53,607 nt of DNA from a virus, in IMG/VR virus record IMGVR_UViG_3300028557_000049, positions 1 through 53,607 of that record. One strand, given 5' to 3'. The position numbers were made by a program, and so were the translations under genes. Of the stretch, positions 1-7,244 are shown one piece after another. The notes below the pieces were generated by a model that did not search any database, was not told the DNA's origin, and saw only the letters and a program-made list of their open reading frames with translations. Numbering within the stretch: the first letter of the stretch is position 1; each line of letters opens with the position of its first letter.

Positions 1-2
1 TC

Positions 3-50
3 TTAACTATAAAGTTCCAAAAATCTTTTTAATTCTTTTACTGTTATCAT
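3..50 (-). pseudogene. Short remnant of a second MORN-type gene
   Basis: A 15-codon reading frame begins MITVKELKRF and stops at the window edge. The start of the gene at 691 reads MITLHQIKEF, and the roughly 80 bases upstream (promoter and leader) are also clearly alike between the two. This looks like a tandem paralogue that is truncated or frameshifted after 15 codons. The window edge prevents a check for a continuation in another frame. Confidence 0.35.
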
Positions 51-73
51 AGTATTTGTTTTTTAGTATAAGA

Positions 74-105
74 CAAAGGTAATTCTATTATTTTAGAATA
101 CCAAA
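74..105 (-). promoter_or_regulatory. Bacteroidota-type promoter
   Basis: On the minus strand TTTGG and TACCTTTG are separated by 19 bases, upstream of the short frame starting at 50. Near-duplicate of the promoter at 715-746. Confidence 0.75.
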
Positions 106-137
106 TACTTTAACACATATTTTTAATTAATATGCCG

Positions 138-179
138 GTAAAATAAAATATGGATAAGTTAATATTAACTTATCCATAT
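138..179 (-). terminator. Terminator hairpin after the MORN gene
   Basis: Positions 148-179 form a perfect 32-base palindrome (two 16-base arms), giving a long hairpin. On the minus strand it is followed by TTTATTTTA, as in an intrinsic terminator. It lies about 30 bases past the stop of the MORN gene at 206. Its AT-rich stem and flanks could also work on the plus strand. Confidence 0.7.
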
Positions 180-205
180 CCAACACTAGATAACACTAAA
201 ATACA

Positions 206-691
206 TTAACTTATTCTCTCTCCATTCTTATACGTAAATTCTCTATACAACTGTCCGTTCTCATACCAACTACGATATAATCCATCTATCTTTCCATTCT
301 TATACGTATATTCTACTCTCAACTGTCCGTCCTCATACCACATACGATATAATCCATCTAACTCTCCATTCTTAAACGTACATTCTACTCTCAACTGTCC
401 GTTATCATACCACCAACGATATAATCCATCTATCTTTCCATTCTTATACGTACATTGTACTTCCAACTGTCCGTTAGAATTCCATTGTTTAGCAATATGA
501 TTTGCTTTACTTTCAATATAGTTTATATCTATAGTTAAACCATTTTCTTCTAACCAAGATATATTACCTAATACTGTTTGCCATGCACTTAATTCATCGT
601 TCAATTCAATGAATTGAATAAAGTTATTTAATTGTGCTGAACAAGCATTATGCTTAATAGCAAATTCTTTGATTTGGTGTAGTGTTATCAT
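206..691 (-). CDS. MORN-repeat (YwqK-like) protein
   Basis: A 161-residue protein with about 65 unique N-terminal residues and then four tandem repeats of about 24 residues built on WYxNGQLxxExTYKNGKxDG (residues about 70-158). This is the MORN_2 pattern. The repeats are also visible in the DNA between 215 and 480. The family is common in Bacteroidota as a beta-hairpin scaffold of no fixed biochemical role; some members are annotated as antitoxins without proof. The start at 691 follows its own promoter. A truncated relative lies at 12875-13201 and a remnant at 3-50. The function is unknown. Confidence 0.8.
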   Translation of the reverse strand: MITLHQIKEFAIKHNACSAQLNNFIQFIELNDELSAWQTVLGNISWLEENGLTIDINYIESKANHIAKQWNSNGQLEVQCTYKNGKIDGLYRWWYDNGQLRVECTFKNGELDGLYRMWYEDGQLRVEYTYKNGKIDGLYRSWYENGQLYREFTYKNGERIS

Positions 692-714
692 ACTGTTTAT
701 CTTTTAGTATAAGA

Positions 715-746
715 CAAAGGTAAGTATAATATTTTAGAATAGCAAA
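715..746 (-). promoter_or_regulatory. Bacteroidota-type promoter of the MORN gene
   Basis: TTTGC-N19-TACCTTTG on the minus strand, about 25 bases upstream of the start at 691. Confidence 0.8.
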
Positions 747-753
747 TACTTTA

Positions 754-945
754 TCACATATTTTTTTTACGCTCATTAATTATATGTTTTTTCCAATCAT
801 TAAATGATAAAGGTTTATCATTTACATTAATAGTTGATTGTATTCCACTTGCTATTTTTACTTCTGAAATATAACCTTTAAGGTTACGCTCAAATATTAA
901 ACCTAACAAATTAATGTTGTAATTTATTTTATTGAAAACTGGCAT
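754..945 (-). CDS. Small unknown protein, 63 aa
   Basis: A 63-residue, lysine- and asparagine-rich protein ending PLSFNDWKKHIINERKKNM. No motif is recognised. It starts 12 bases after the stop of the gene ending at 957 and has no promoter of its own, so it is probably the second gene of the transcript begun at 1535-1566. No signal peptide or membrane segment. Confidence 0.6.
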   Translation of the reverse strand: MPVFNKINYNINLLGLIFERNLKGYISEVKIASGIQSTINVNDKPLSFNDWKKHIINERKKNM

Positions 946-956
946 ATCTATTATAT

Positions 957-1514
957 TTAAAATTTTATATTTTTAAATGCTTCATCCACTATATCATCAA
1001 CTTCTTCTTGATTAAAGTGTCCTTCAATAATCAAATTATCAATTATATCTTCCTTATTAAATAAGTAAGAAAGACTATCTATTGTTTCACCATCTTCATC
1101 TTCAACAAGATAATAATAAACTTCACCGTTTAACCATTTACTAAATAATTCAACCTCATTACGCATATAAGTCTTGATACGTTCAATACGTTCAGGTGTT
1201 AATTTCTTCCAACCAAATTCTTTACGTATAACATTTTTAGGTGCAAAAATATAACCTAACTGTCCACTATCCCACGAACAATTAAAACCTGTTGTGTTAA
1301 GGGCTATTCCACCATGTTCGTAAAGATATATAGGTAATTCAATGTTATCATTACCACACTTTGCAAGATATTCAGCATGAAGTGAACGATAACCACCCTC
1401 AGCTTGCACATCACCTCTAACATTCCTATGTGCTGAAAAAATCTTGGTATAATGGTCGCTATATGTTCTTGGACTTTCACAATCTTGGTCGTAACCAATA
1501 ATTAACTTTCTCAT
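957..1514 (-). CDS. Conserved phage/mobile-element protein of unknown function
   Basis: 185 residues from MRKLIIGYDQ. The stretch LPIYLYEHGGIALNTTGFNC and the following WDSGQLGYIFAPK are, from memory, the hallmark of an uncharacterised family widespread on phages and conjugative elements. The C-terminus is acidic. An in-frame extension to 1607 is possible but rejected: it would overlap another gene (1568-1711) and run through this gene's own promoter at 1535-1566. A role in host interaction is only a guess from its mobile-element distribution. Confidence 0.75.
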   Translation of the reverse strand: MRKLIIGYDQDCESPRTYSDHYTKIFSAHRNVRGDVQAEGGYRSLHAEYLAKCGNDNIELPIYLYEHGGIALNTTGFNCSWDSGQLGYIFAPKNVIRKEFGWKKLTPERIERIKTYMRNEVELFSKWLNGEVYYYLVEDEDGETIDSLSYLFNKEDIIDNLIIEGHFNQEEVDDIVDEAFKNIKF

Positions 1515-1534
1515 AATCCGTTTGTTTGATAATG

Positions 1535-1566
1535 CTAAGATAAGCAAAAGAAACGAGACTACCAAA
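1535..1566 (-). promoter_or_regulatory. Promoter, TATCTTAG variant
   Basis: TTTGG-N19-TATCTTAG on the minus strand, 21 bases upstream of the start at 1514. It fixes that start and lies partly inside the 3' end of the gene at 1568-1711. Confidence 0.7.
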
Positions 1567-1567
1567 T

Positions 1568-1711
1568 TTATTTTATTGGTATAATCTGATAACGGGAAGT
1601 AATACACTCACGTACATATTGCTTGGCAGCTGCTATGCTGTCAAATTCACCAAAGTTAAGCATCTTATACTTCGTGCTTACCCATAGGTTACATCTTATT
1701 GGTTTGCTCAT
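1568..1711 (-). CDS. Small basic protein, 47 aa
   Basis: A 47-residue reading frame beginning MSKPIRCNLWVSTKYKM and ending IIPIK. It starts one base after the stop of the gene at 1713, so the two look translationally coupled. The pattern NFGEFDSIAAAKQYVRE resembles a short helix. The family is unknown. It was found by reading the gap, and its tight coupling and protein-like composition support it. Confidence 0.6.
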   Translation of the reverse strand: MSKPIRCNLWVSTKYKMLNFGEFDSIAAAKQYVRECITSRYQIIPIK

Positions 1712-1712
1712 C

Positions 1713-1955
1713 TTAGTTAACTTTTATTGTGCCTTGAGTTATTGCCAATGCACCCATAAAGAAATGCTCCATTTCCTTATAATCCCTGAATGCTGTTAGG
1801 ATATCAATCGCAGAGCTTTTTAATTCTCTAGCTACCGCAAAACGAATATTAGCACCCTTATTTGCTGAATAAATGAATAGCGTTTCATCTTTGCTAATTA
1901 ATCTCAAATATTCAGTTAAACTAGCTTTTTTCTGTGCATCAGTTAATCTTGCCAT
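1713..1955 (-). CDS. Small helical protein, 80 aa
   Basis: 80 residues beginning MARLTDAQKKASLTEYLRLI, predicted mostly helical, with no membrane segment. Not a recognised family. It is the first gene after the promoter at 1987-2018 and is followed immediately by the 47-residue gene. Confidence 0.65.
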   Translation of the reverse strand: MARLTDAQKKASLTEYLRLISKDETLFIYSANKGANIRFAVARELKSSAIDILTAFRDYKEMEHFFMGALAITQGTIKVN

Positions 1956-1986
1956 TAGTCCATTTGTTTTTGGTTAATTGATACGT

Positions 1987-2018
1987 CAAAGATAAGGAAA
2001 GGATTTGACAATTCCAAA
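1987..2018 (-). promoter_or_regulatory. Promoter with conserved leader
   Basis: TTTGG-N19-TATCTTTG. The leader reads ATCAATTAACCAAAAACA, shared with the promoters at 5745 and 7042 and more loosely at 3568. Confidence 0.8.
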
Positions 2019-2035
2019 CCCTTTCCCCATTTATT

Positions 2036-2488
2036 TTATTCAACAAAATTTGGCTTGATTTGAGTATACCCTTCGGGCTTATTGCCTTCAATGCTTATTA
2101 CATCTCTAGCCCATATGCCAACGTATTCTTTACCAGATTCACCATAGAAATCTCCCCCACCCTGACCATTTCCCTCACAGGTAAGCAATGGCAAAGGGTG
2201 TATGCGCCAACCATCTATGCTCCTAGCTACTCTTTGTTTATCCACATATTCCTTTTTGGTGTGGTTAACAATATAACGACCTTCACGTAACCCTACCGAT
2301 TGGTTTGGTTGTACTTTCGTATCTATCTCACATAAATTGTATGTGTTTTCCTCTTGACCTTCCAATGGGTCGGCATAGTCACCAGCCCAAACAACGCTAC
2401 TAGGATTATTTAAAATAAGCCGTTCAAAAGACCTCACAAAAGGATTACGCATCCATGAATGATTCATTAGCTTTAATCCGTTGGCCAT
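2036..2488 (-). CDS. Conserved unknown protein, probably 5' frameshifted
   Basis: 150 residues from MANGLKLMNHSWMRN, including VVWAGDYADP, a stretch that looks conserved in phage proteins of unknown function. The frame stays open and protein-like upstream to about 2579 (GVKTIGQYYKPVILADDKT and on) but has no start codon there. An ATG at 2594, correctly placed behind the promoter at 2622-2653, opens with MRAYPKG in a different frame and stops after 8 codons. A single-base shift in the AAAAGGG run near 2577-2583 would join them into a protein of about 183 residues. So the real gene probably spans 2036-2594, with a frameshift that is genuine, programmed or a base-calling error. Confidence 0.7.
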   Translation of the reverse strand: MANGLKLMNHSWMRNPFVRSFERLILNNPSSVVWAGDYADPLEGQEENTYNLCEIDTKVQPNQSVGLREGRYIVNHTKKEYVDKQRVARSIDGWRIHPLPLLTCEGNGQGGGDFYGESGKEYVGIWARDVISIEGNKPEGYTQIKPNFVE

Positions 2489-2621
2489 ATCGTGAGAATA
2501 AACCCACGCATTAACGGTTGTCTTGTCATCAGCTAAAATTACTGGCTTGTAGTACTGTCCGATAGTTTTAACGCCCTTTTGGGTACGCCCTCATTTTTTA
2601 GTTAATAAAATATTTACAATA

Positions 2622-2653
2622 CAAAGATAAAACAAAAAAACCAGACTAGCAAA
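2622..2653 (-). promoter_or_regulatory. Bacteroidota-type promoter
   Basis: TTTGC-N19-TATCTTTG, 28 bases upstream of the ATG at 2594. Confidence 0.75.
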
Positions 2654-2669
2654 TAATCTGGCTTTTTAT

Positions 2670-2927
2670 TTATTGAAAATCTTCAATTGAAACGGCACAT
2701 AATTCATTGATACGATAACCAAACTTATTTAACACATCAAACAAATTGGCATCGTTATCCAAATGGGTATAATAATCTTCTTCAAGACCAATAGATAACG
2801 TCATCTCTATGAAATATTTACTTGTAGTATACAAGTTTTTCGTAAAGATACGCAAGTCTTCAAGGCTGCCATATAATATCGGCCTTAAGCCATCATTCAA
2901 TTCATATACAATTATGCTTGTTTTCAT
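2670..2927 (-). CDS. Small unknown protein, 85 aa
   Basis: 85 residues, acidic, beginning MKTSIIVYELNDG. Mixed alpha/beta by eye, with no recognised motif, signal peptide or membrane segment. A single-gene unit behind the promoter at 2947-2978. Confidence 0.6.
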   Translation of the reverse strand: MKTSIIVYELNDGLRPILYGSLEDLRIFTKNLYTTSKYFIEMTLSIGLEEDYYTHLDNDANLFDVLNKFGYRINELCAVSIEDFQ

Positions 2928-2946
2928 ACGCTTATTATTTAGAATG

Positions 2947-2978
2947 CTAAGTTAAGTATTATTATTGAGATTACCAAA
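2947..2978 (-). promoter_or_regulatory. Promoter, TAACTTAG variant
   Basis: TTTGG-N19-TAACTTAG on the minus strand. Weaker -7 box, but the spacing and the TTTGG box are exact. Confidence 0.6.
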
Positions 2979-3539
2979 TCATTTGATTTTTTCTTCGGCA
3001 ATTATACGCTTTAGTTTATCCACATAGCTTATATCCTCAGCATAGTTTTGTTTTAGATAAACAAAATAATCTGATTCAGTCTTTACATCATTGAGATATT
3101 GCGCTTGGTAAAACGCATAATCAACAACAGACTCTTGCCACGTCTCATAATACGCATGACCATTTTCCTCACCCTTATTCGTTGTTGGTCGCTTCTTAGC
3201 TACCTTCATTCCAAAAAGATTATTATTGGTCTTGAATATCTTGCTATTAAAGTTTCCACTTTCAAGCTTTGCTTGTGCATATATTATATGCGGAAATCTT
3301 ATATTCAATTCAAGCAAATATGACTTAAGCTTTGGTGGACTAAATGCCTTTTCCTTAAGAGATTCATTTATAATAATCATCTTGGTTTCTTGGCTAATCA
3401 ATCGAATATCATCCGTTCTATTAATTAAAATAGATAGGGTTATGCCCATCGTAATAATGATAACTACCACCAACCCAATTAGGATTGATAGCGTTATATT
3501 CTTATATTGTATTGATTGCTTATCGTAACGATATATCAT
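2979..3539 (-). CDS. Membrane-anchored N-acetylglucosaminidase (lysozyme-like)
   Basis: 186 residues. A single transmembrane helix at about residues 15-38 is followed by a linker and a glucosaminidase-type domain (about 65-186): AQAKLESGNFNSKIF carries the catalytic Glu (residue 93), followed by NNLFGMKV and YETWQESVVDYAFYQ, as in the Glucosaminidase (PF01832) family. Such enzymes cut the glycan strands of peptidoglycan. With an N-terminal signal anchor the domain would face the periplasm, which suits a lysis or wall-remodelling role, but it is also a fold used by host cells. It is a monocistronic unit behind the promoter at 3568-3599. No holin or spanin is seen next to it. Confidence 0.85.
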   Translation of the reverse strand: MIYRYDKQSIQYKNITLSILIGLVVVIIITMGITLSILINRTDDIRLISQETKMIIINESLKEKAFSPPKLKSYLLELNIRFPHIIYAQAKLESGNFNSKIFKTNNNLFGMKVAKKRPTTNKGEENGHAYYETWQESVVDYAFYQAQYLNDVKTESDYFVYLKQNYAEDISYVDKLKRIIAEEKIK

Positions 3540-3567
3540 GTAGTTCTTTTTTGGTTAATTTATAATG

Positions 3568-3599
3568 CTAAGATAAGCATAATAATCCAGACTTCCAAA
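3568..3599 (-). promoter_or_regulatory. Promoter of the glucosaminidase gene
   Basis: TTTGG-N19-TATCTTAG. The leader contains AATTAACCAAAAAA as in neighbouring units. Confidence 0.7.
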
Positions 3600-3601
3600 T
3601 T

Positions 3602-3811
3602 CTAAGCATTTATTTTTCGCTTGCTTGAATCTTTTACTACATTAATTAATTTAGCAAATAGCTCCTCATACATACCTTCATTGATTGGCTTGAGCCAATC
3701 AAAGTCATCAAGTGTCTTTAGGTCTTTAGAATCCTTCGTGCCTAATCGTATACCCCTAATATCATTGTCAATACGCTTAATTAATACATCTTCAAGAGTC
3801 TGTCTCGCCAT
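3602..3811 (-). CDS. Small unknown protein, 69 aa
   Basis: 69 residues beginning MARQTLEDVLIKRID. Strongly charged with a basic tail (KDSSKRKINA). Likely helical; no family recognised. No clear promoter is seen upstream: the nearest feature is the terminator hairpin of the GP88 gene, so it may be expressed by read-through. Confidence 0.55.
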   Translation of the reverse strand: MARQTLEDVLIKRIDNDIRGIRLGTKDSKDLKTLDDFDWLKPINEGMYEELFAKLINVVKDSSKRKINA

Positions 3812-3854
3812 ATGGGTTTATATTTTAGTTAATTTAAAAATCCTAATTCATATT

Positions 3855-3885
3855 AAAGAAAAACCCCACCATTTTCATAGTGGGG
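3855..3885 (-). terminator. Intrinsic terminator after the GP88 gene
   Basis: CCCCAC (3864-3869) pairs with GTGGGG (3880-3885) around a 10-base loop, and on the minus strand the stem is followed by TTTTTCTTT. It lies 28 bases past the stop of the gene ending at 3913. This is the clearest intrinsic terminator in the window. Confidence 0.85.
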
Positions 3886-3912
3886 AATCTCCAGCATCTA
3901 ACCAAAAATACT

Positions 3913-4776
3913 TTATTTGAATAATTCAACCACTTGTTCAGGTGTTGAATTCTTATCGCTCAACGAATAAATCGAAACTACCAAATCTTTTTTAACCTTT
4001 TTATAGGCCTTGGTTAATCTAGTCGATATGCTTTGCGTTCGTATCGCAAACCCACTACTAAACGCTAATGCATTATTAGCACCCTTACCAGTCATTTTCT
4101 TGTATTTCAAGCCACATACCACGCCACCTCGTTTATCTAAGAATCTTAGGTCGTCAGCATCCGCATTAATTACTTCATAACCCTCATAGGCTAGGGGCAA
4201 TGCATCAAATACCATTGCGGTATTGATACCCCTACTTAGCAATTCTATTGCCTTATCATGATTGGTTTCACTACGGCTAAACGTAAGGTGATAATTGCTA
4301 GGTAAAGCCTTATCAAAACGAGTATAGTTTTTAGTATAATCGTAAAATTGCACATCAGGAAATACCTCAAAGATATTCTTATTATCAAATATCTTAAACT
4401 TTTCCCATGTAATATCTGTAGTACCATTCAAGCGAAATACAGGTATCGCATTACCCTCATGCTTCTTGATTGCCTTGGCAATTTCAGCCTTAAGTTGGTG
4501 CAAAAATTCTACCCTATTAGATAGAAAGTATTCAGACTTGTTACGTCTACCTTGTTGTACACTAGTAAACATACCACCATTGCCACTACCTACTAGACAA
4601 CTTGCAGCACAACCACTACTGGCATGACTACATAGATTAATACCCTTGCTATTATCACGAAATGAACTCATGTAAAGGATATACGTTATATAAGGCAAAC
4701 CAAATGTAGCATCATTGGTTTTTAGCGATTTAATGGTTTTTGCATTGTTAGTGGTTAACAGTATTTGTCTTTTCAT
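3913..4776 (-). CDS. GP88-family phage protein
   Basis: 287 residues from MKRQILLTTN. The order of motifs, YITYILYMSS, then NLCSHASSGCAASCL, then FRLNGTTDITWEKF, then FYDYTKNY, then YHLTFSRSETNHDKA, then VFDALPLAYEGYEVINADADDLRFLD, is what I associate with the GP88 family (PF17338) found in many phages and of unknown function. The clustered cysteines suggest metal or cofactor binding. A longer frame starting with TTG at 4803 is rejected because that TTG is part of the -7 box. A 28-codon stub of a second GP88 gene lies at 5627-5713 beyond a homing endonuclease, so this intact copy may have arrived with the endonuclease (see findings). Confidence 0.8.
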   Translation of the reverse strand: MKRQILLTTNNAKTIKSLKTNDATFGLPYITYILYMSSFRDNSKGINLCSHASSGCAASCLVGSGNGGMFTSVQQGRRNKSEYFLSNRVEFLHQLKAEIAKAIKKHEGNAIPVFRLNGTTDITWEKFKIFDNKNIFEVFPDVQFYDYTKNYTRFDKALPSNYHLTFSRSETNHDKAIELLSRGINTAMVFDALPLAYEGYEVINADADDLRFLDKRGGVVCGLKYKKMTGKGANNALAFSSGFAIRTQSISTRLTKAYKKVKKDLVVSIYSLSDKNSTPEQVVELFK

Positions 4777-4800
4777 AATAGTGTTTTTGGTTTGATGTTT

Positions 4801-4832
4801 CAAAGATAATTATTCTTTTTGTAATTACCAAA
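4801..4832 (-). promoter_or_regulatory. Promoter of the intact GP88 gene
   Basis: TTTGG-N19-TATCTTTG, 25 bases upstream of the ATG at 4776. Confidence 0.8.
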
Positions 4833-4892
4833 TGTTTTTTACGATTAGGGTAAATTATTTACATTTTCGGGTTTTAACACATATTTATTAAT

Positions 4893-5630
4893 ATGAAAAA
4901 TAAAACAACCAAAAAACTAACAACAATAGATTTTGTTGAACGAGCCAAAATAATACATAACGATAAATATGATTATAGTTTATCCACATATGTTACCACA
5001 CATATTAAGGTTAAAATAATTTGTCCAATACATGGTGTGTTTGAACAATCACCACATAACCACTTAGCTGGTTTCAATTGTAAACAATGTAGTTCTGAAA
5101 ATACTGGTATTGAAAGAAGAGTAAAATTAATTGATTTTATTTCACAAGCAAATTTAATGCATAATAATTATTATGATTATTCTTTAGTTGAATATGTATC
5201 AGCCATAGAAAAGGTGGATATAGTTTGCCCAATACATGGTGTATTTAAACAAAAACCTAACGCACATATTGGACAAAAACAAGGTTGTCCAAGTTGTTAT
5301 CATCAAAAAATGAAAGATAATGGTGGAACGTGGTCGGCCATTGCTTGGCATAACACTGGCATCAAATCTAAAAATTTTGATGGGTTTAAATTATATGTAA
5401 TTCGATGCTTCAATGAAAATGAAGAATTCATAAAGATAGGTAAAACGTTTAATAAATTAAAAAAACGATTTAGTCAAATACCTTATAAATACGAAATAAT
5501 AAAAACCATAACATCAGAAAATGGTGAATATATTCATGAATTGGAAAAAAGGGTTAAACGTAAATATAATAAACATACATATTTACCTAAAACTAAGTTT
5601 GGTGGAATGTATGAATGTTTTAAAGTTTAG
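4893..5630 (+). CDS. GIY-YIG-type homing endonuclease with DUF723-like zinc modules
   Basis: 245 residues on the plus strand, against the local gene direction. Two similar modules (about residues 18-66 and 83-131) each carry CPIHGVFxQ-P-H and a later CxxC, as in the DUF723 zinc-binding repeats of homing endonucleases. The C-terminal part (about 165-245), LYVIRCFNENEEFIKIGKTF then a basic stretch, resembles a GIY-YIG/T5orf172 nuclease domain. No Bacteroidota-type promoter lies upstream on its strand. It sits between an intact GP88 gene and a GP88 stub, and its stop codon abuts the stub's breakpoint. A nuclease with this DNA-binding layout would be expected to cut GP88 genes lacking the insertion; that is inference. 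Confidence 0.8.
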   Translation: MKNKTTKKLTTIDFVERAKIIHNDKYDYSLSTYVTTHIKVKIICPIHGVFEQSPHNHLAGFNCKQCSSENTGIERRVKLIDFISQANLMHNNYYDYSLVEYVSAIEKVDIVCPIHGVFKQKPNAHIGQKQGCPSCYHQKMKDNGGTWSAIAWHNTGIKSKNFDGFKLYVIRCFNENEEFIKIGKTFNKLKKRFSQIPYKYEIIKTITSENGEYIHELEKRVKRKYNKHTYLPKTKFGGMYECFKV

Positions 5631-5713
5631 ATATACGTTATATATCCCAACTTTTCACCCTTGATAGTCTTAGCATTGTTGGTTGATAGTAAAGGCTTGC
5701 GCTTAATTTCCAT
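5627..5713 (-). pseudogene. 5' stub of a second GP88 gene
   Basis: Translates as MEIKRKPLLSTNNAKTIKGE then KLGYITYI and stops. The intact GP88 protein has MKRQILLTTNNAKTIKS and later LPYITYIL, so this is the first 28 codons of a diverged GP88 copy. It breaks off within a GATATACGTTATATA sequence shared by the two copies (about 4679-4693 and 5630-5644), exactly where the oppositely oriented endonuclease ends. It retains its own promoter (5745-5776). Confidence 0.85.
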
Positions 5714-5744
5714 GGCTGTAATTGTTTTGGGTTAATTGATGCTT

Positions 5745-5776
5745 CAAAGATAATACATTAATTCGAGATTTCCAAA
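5745..5776 (-). promoter_or_regulatory. Promoter left in front of the GP88 stub
   Basis: TTTGG-N19-TATCTTTG, with the conserved ATCAATTAACCCAAAACA leader. It now drives only a 28-codon stub and antisense RNA of the endonuclease. Confidence 0.8.
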
Positions 5777-6148
5777 TTAACTTTCAATTATTTCCTCTAA
5801 TCCGAAGTATTTTTTTATCTCATTTGCTTTTTCTAAGCCTTGTGTTGTAAGACCATTCTCATCCCAATTATCCACTTCATCATGCAATTTTTGCACCCTT
5901 GACAAAAATGATATACCTAATGCTTGTAATTCCTGTGGTAATAAATCAAAGACACCTTCATTATCAATAGCAGTATCTTCAAAATTATCAAGCCTTAAAC
6001 ATAGTTCTTTTGGTAGATGCCTACCAATAGCGCAGCCATCATAATACGAACACGTATATCTATCTCCTGTATTAACTCCACGATTCGTAGAATTAAAGTG
6101 CTTAATAGTATCTTCCAAAAAGGCCAATTGTAATTTAGATGTTTCCAT
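5777..6148 (-). CDS. Unknown protein, 123 aa
   Basis: 123 residues from METSKLQLAFLEDTIKHF. It contains CSYYDGCAIGRHLPKELC and a later helical, acidic region ending in LEEIIES. The cysteine-containing motif with GCAIGR recurs, from memory, in uncharacterised phage and plasmid proteins. Monocistronic unit behind the promoter at 6174-6205. Confidence 0.65.
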   Translation of the reverse strand: METSKLQLAFLEDTIKHFNSTNRGVNTGDRYTCSYYDGCAIGRHLPKELCLRLDNFEDTAIDNEGVFDLLPQELQALGISFLSRVQKLHDEVDNWDENGLTTQGLEKANEIKKYFGLEEIIES

Positions 6149-6173
6149 AGCTGTAATTGTTTTGTTGATACGT

Positions 6174-6205
6174 CAAAGATAAGTAATAATATTCAAACCA
6201 CCAAA
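6174..6205 (-). promoter_or_regulatory. Bacteroidota-type promoter
   Basis: TTTGG-N19-TATCTTTG, 26 bases upstream of the start at 6148. Confidence 0.8.
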
Positions 6206-6220
6206 TTAAATCATTGGTTT

Positions 6221-7012
6221 TTATCTCGATTCAATTTTAGTTAATTTAAACTTGGGAAATAGCTTTTTGATTTCAGATTGCTTTAATACCCCAAACCTAT
6301 CAAAACCCTCCAAGCATAATTTATTATCTGAAATAATCTTATCAACAATCGCTTGTTGCTCATCACGACTTATGGTTATCAAAGACCTGTCATGATTGCC
6401 CAAATAATATGGATTAACCGTTTCAATGGCATCACCATAATATGCGGTAATATATGCCTTAGCATCAACAGGTTTTAAATATGGTAACTCCTTAACATCA
6501 TAAGAATTCATTTCTTGCTTATATATATTCATAAAGCAATACTTGTTTTCCACCAAGTCAATAATCGTTATACCATCATTGTTGTCCTCAATGGTAAAAT
6601 CATTACGAATTTCGGGGTTGATACCATTAAGATACCAAGAAGAACCAATGCCAGCATTAACAAATGAATTATTAGTTGCTTGATAATTCATTATAAAACC
6701 AATCGCTGTGGTTATCTTTTCAATTGAATTAAAATCATTATTATAACCACCCGTTGTAAACGGACACTTATAAGAACCATACTTTTCAGTACCATCTTTA
6801 TGTGAAGTCTCAAATTGAGAACCAAATTCTAATAAACGCATTGCGTTAACTATTGCTGAACGACCATATAACCATTGGTTATAATAAACAAGTATAGTAT
6901 ACTTACTAGTACCTAATTCACTAACAGCTTTTTTCTTTTCAGCTACCGATTCAAAACGTAGGTAATTAACTGGATTAAGTATCCTTACGAAAATTTGATG
7001 TCTCTGTCCCAT
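6221..7012 (-). CDS. Conserved viral protein of unknown function (MGQRHQ family)
   Basis: 263 residues beginning MGQRHQIFVRILNP, with VYYNQWLYGRSAIVNAMRLL (about 41-61). This opening is one I associate with an uncharacterised family in phages and large DNA viruses. Mixed alpha/beta, no signal or membrane segment; the C-terminus is basic. Monocistronic behind the promoter at 7042-7073, in a run of single-gene units that looks like an early region. Confidence 0.7.
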   Translation of the reverse strand: MGQRHQIFVRILNPVNYLRFESVAEKKKAVSELGTSKYTILVYYNQWLYGRSAIVNAMRLLEFGSQFETSHKDGTEKYGSYKCPFTTGGYNNDFNSIEKITTAIGFIMNYQATNNSFVNAGIGSSWYLNGINPEIRNDFTIEDNNDGITIIDLVENKYCFMNIYKQEMNSYDVKELPYLKPVDAKAYITAYYGDAIETVNPYYLGNHDRSLITISRDEQQAIVDKIISDNKLCLEGFDRFGVLKQSEIKKLFPKFKLTKIESR

Positions 7013-7041
7013 AGCATTTGTGTTTTGGTTAATTGATGCTT

Positions 7042-7073
7042 CAAAGATAATACATTAATTCGAGACTTCCAAA
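7042..7073 (-). promoter_or_regulatory. Promoter with conserved leader
   Basis: TTTGG-N19-TATCTTTG. The leader ATCAATTAACCAAAACA matches those of the promoters at 1987 and 5745. Confidence 0.8.
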
Positions 7074-7091
7074 TAAATCAGAAATTAAATC

Positions 7092-7244
7092 TTAAAGACC
7101 AACCAACTCTTTAAACTTCTCATTACTAATAGCCTTACAACCATCTGTAGTATGTACATAATAACCAGTCTCAGTCCTATATATTAAACCAAGCAATTTA
7201 GAACCCTCTAATGGCGCAAATAGATATGTTTCAAGTACCCTCAT
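7092..7244 (-). CDS. Small unknown protein, 50 aa
   Basis: 50 residues beginning MRVLETYLFAPLEGSKLLGL and ending EKFKELVGL. A protein-like composition and a TATCTTTG box at 7273-7280 (the -33 box is poor), with a leader containing TTTAACTAAAAG, support it. It is the last minus-strand gene before the gene-free region. Family unknown. Confidence 0.6.
   Translation of the reverse strand: MRVLETYLFAPLEGSKLLGLIYRTETGYYVHTTDGCKAISNEKFKELVGL

Noticed and set aside
206-480. CRISPR-like direct repeats
   Set aside because: The regular 70-base pattern is coding DNA for MORN repeats; no spacer-repeat alternation or cas genes are present.
1515-1607. N-terminal hydrophobic extension of the gene at 957
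   Set aside because: It would span that gene's promoter and overlap a separate 47-residue gene; the apparent membrane segment is not real.
4776-4803. Longer GP88 protein starting at a TTG (4803)
   Set aside because: That TTG is part of the -7 promoter box, so it lies upstream of the expected transcription start.
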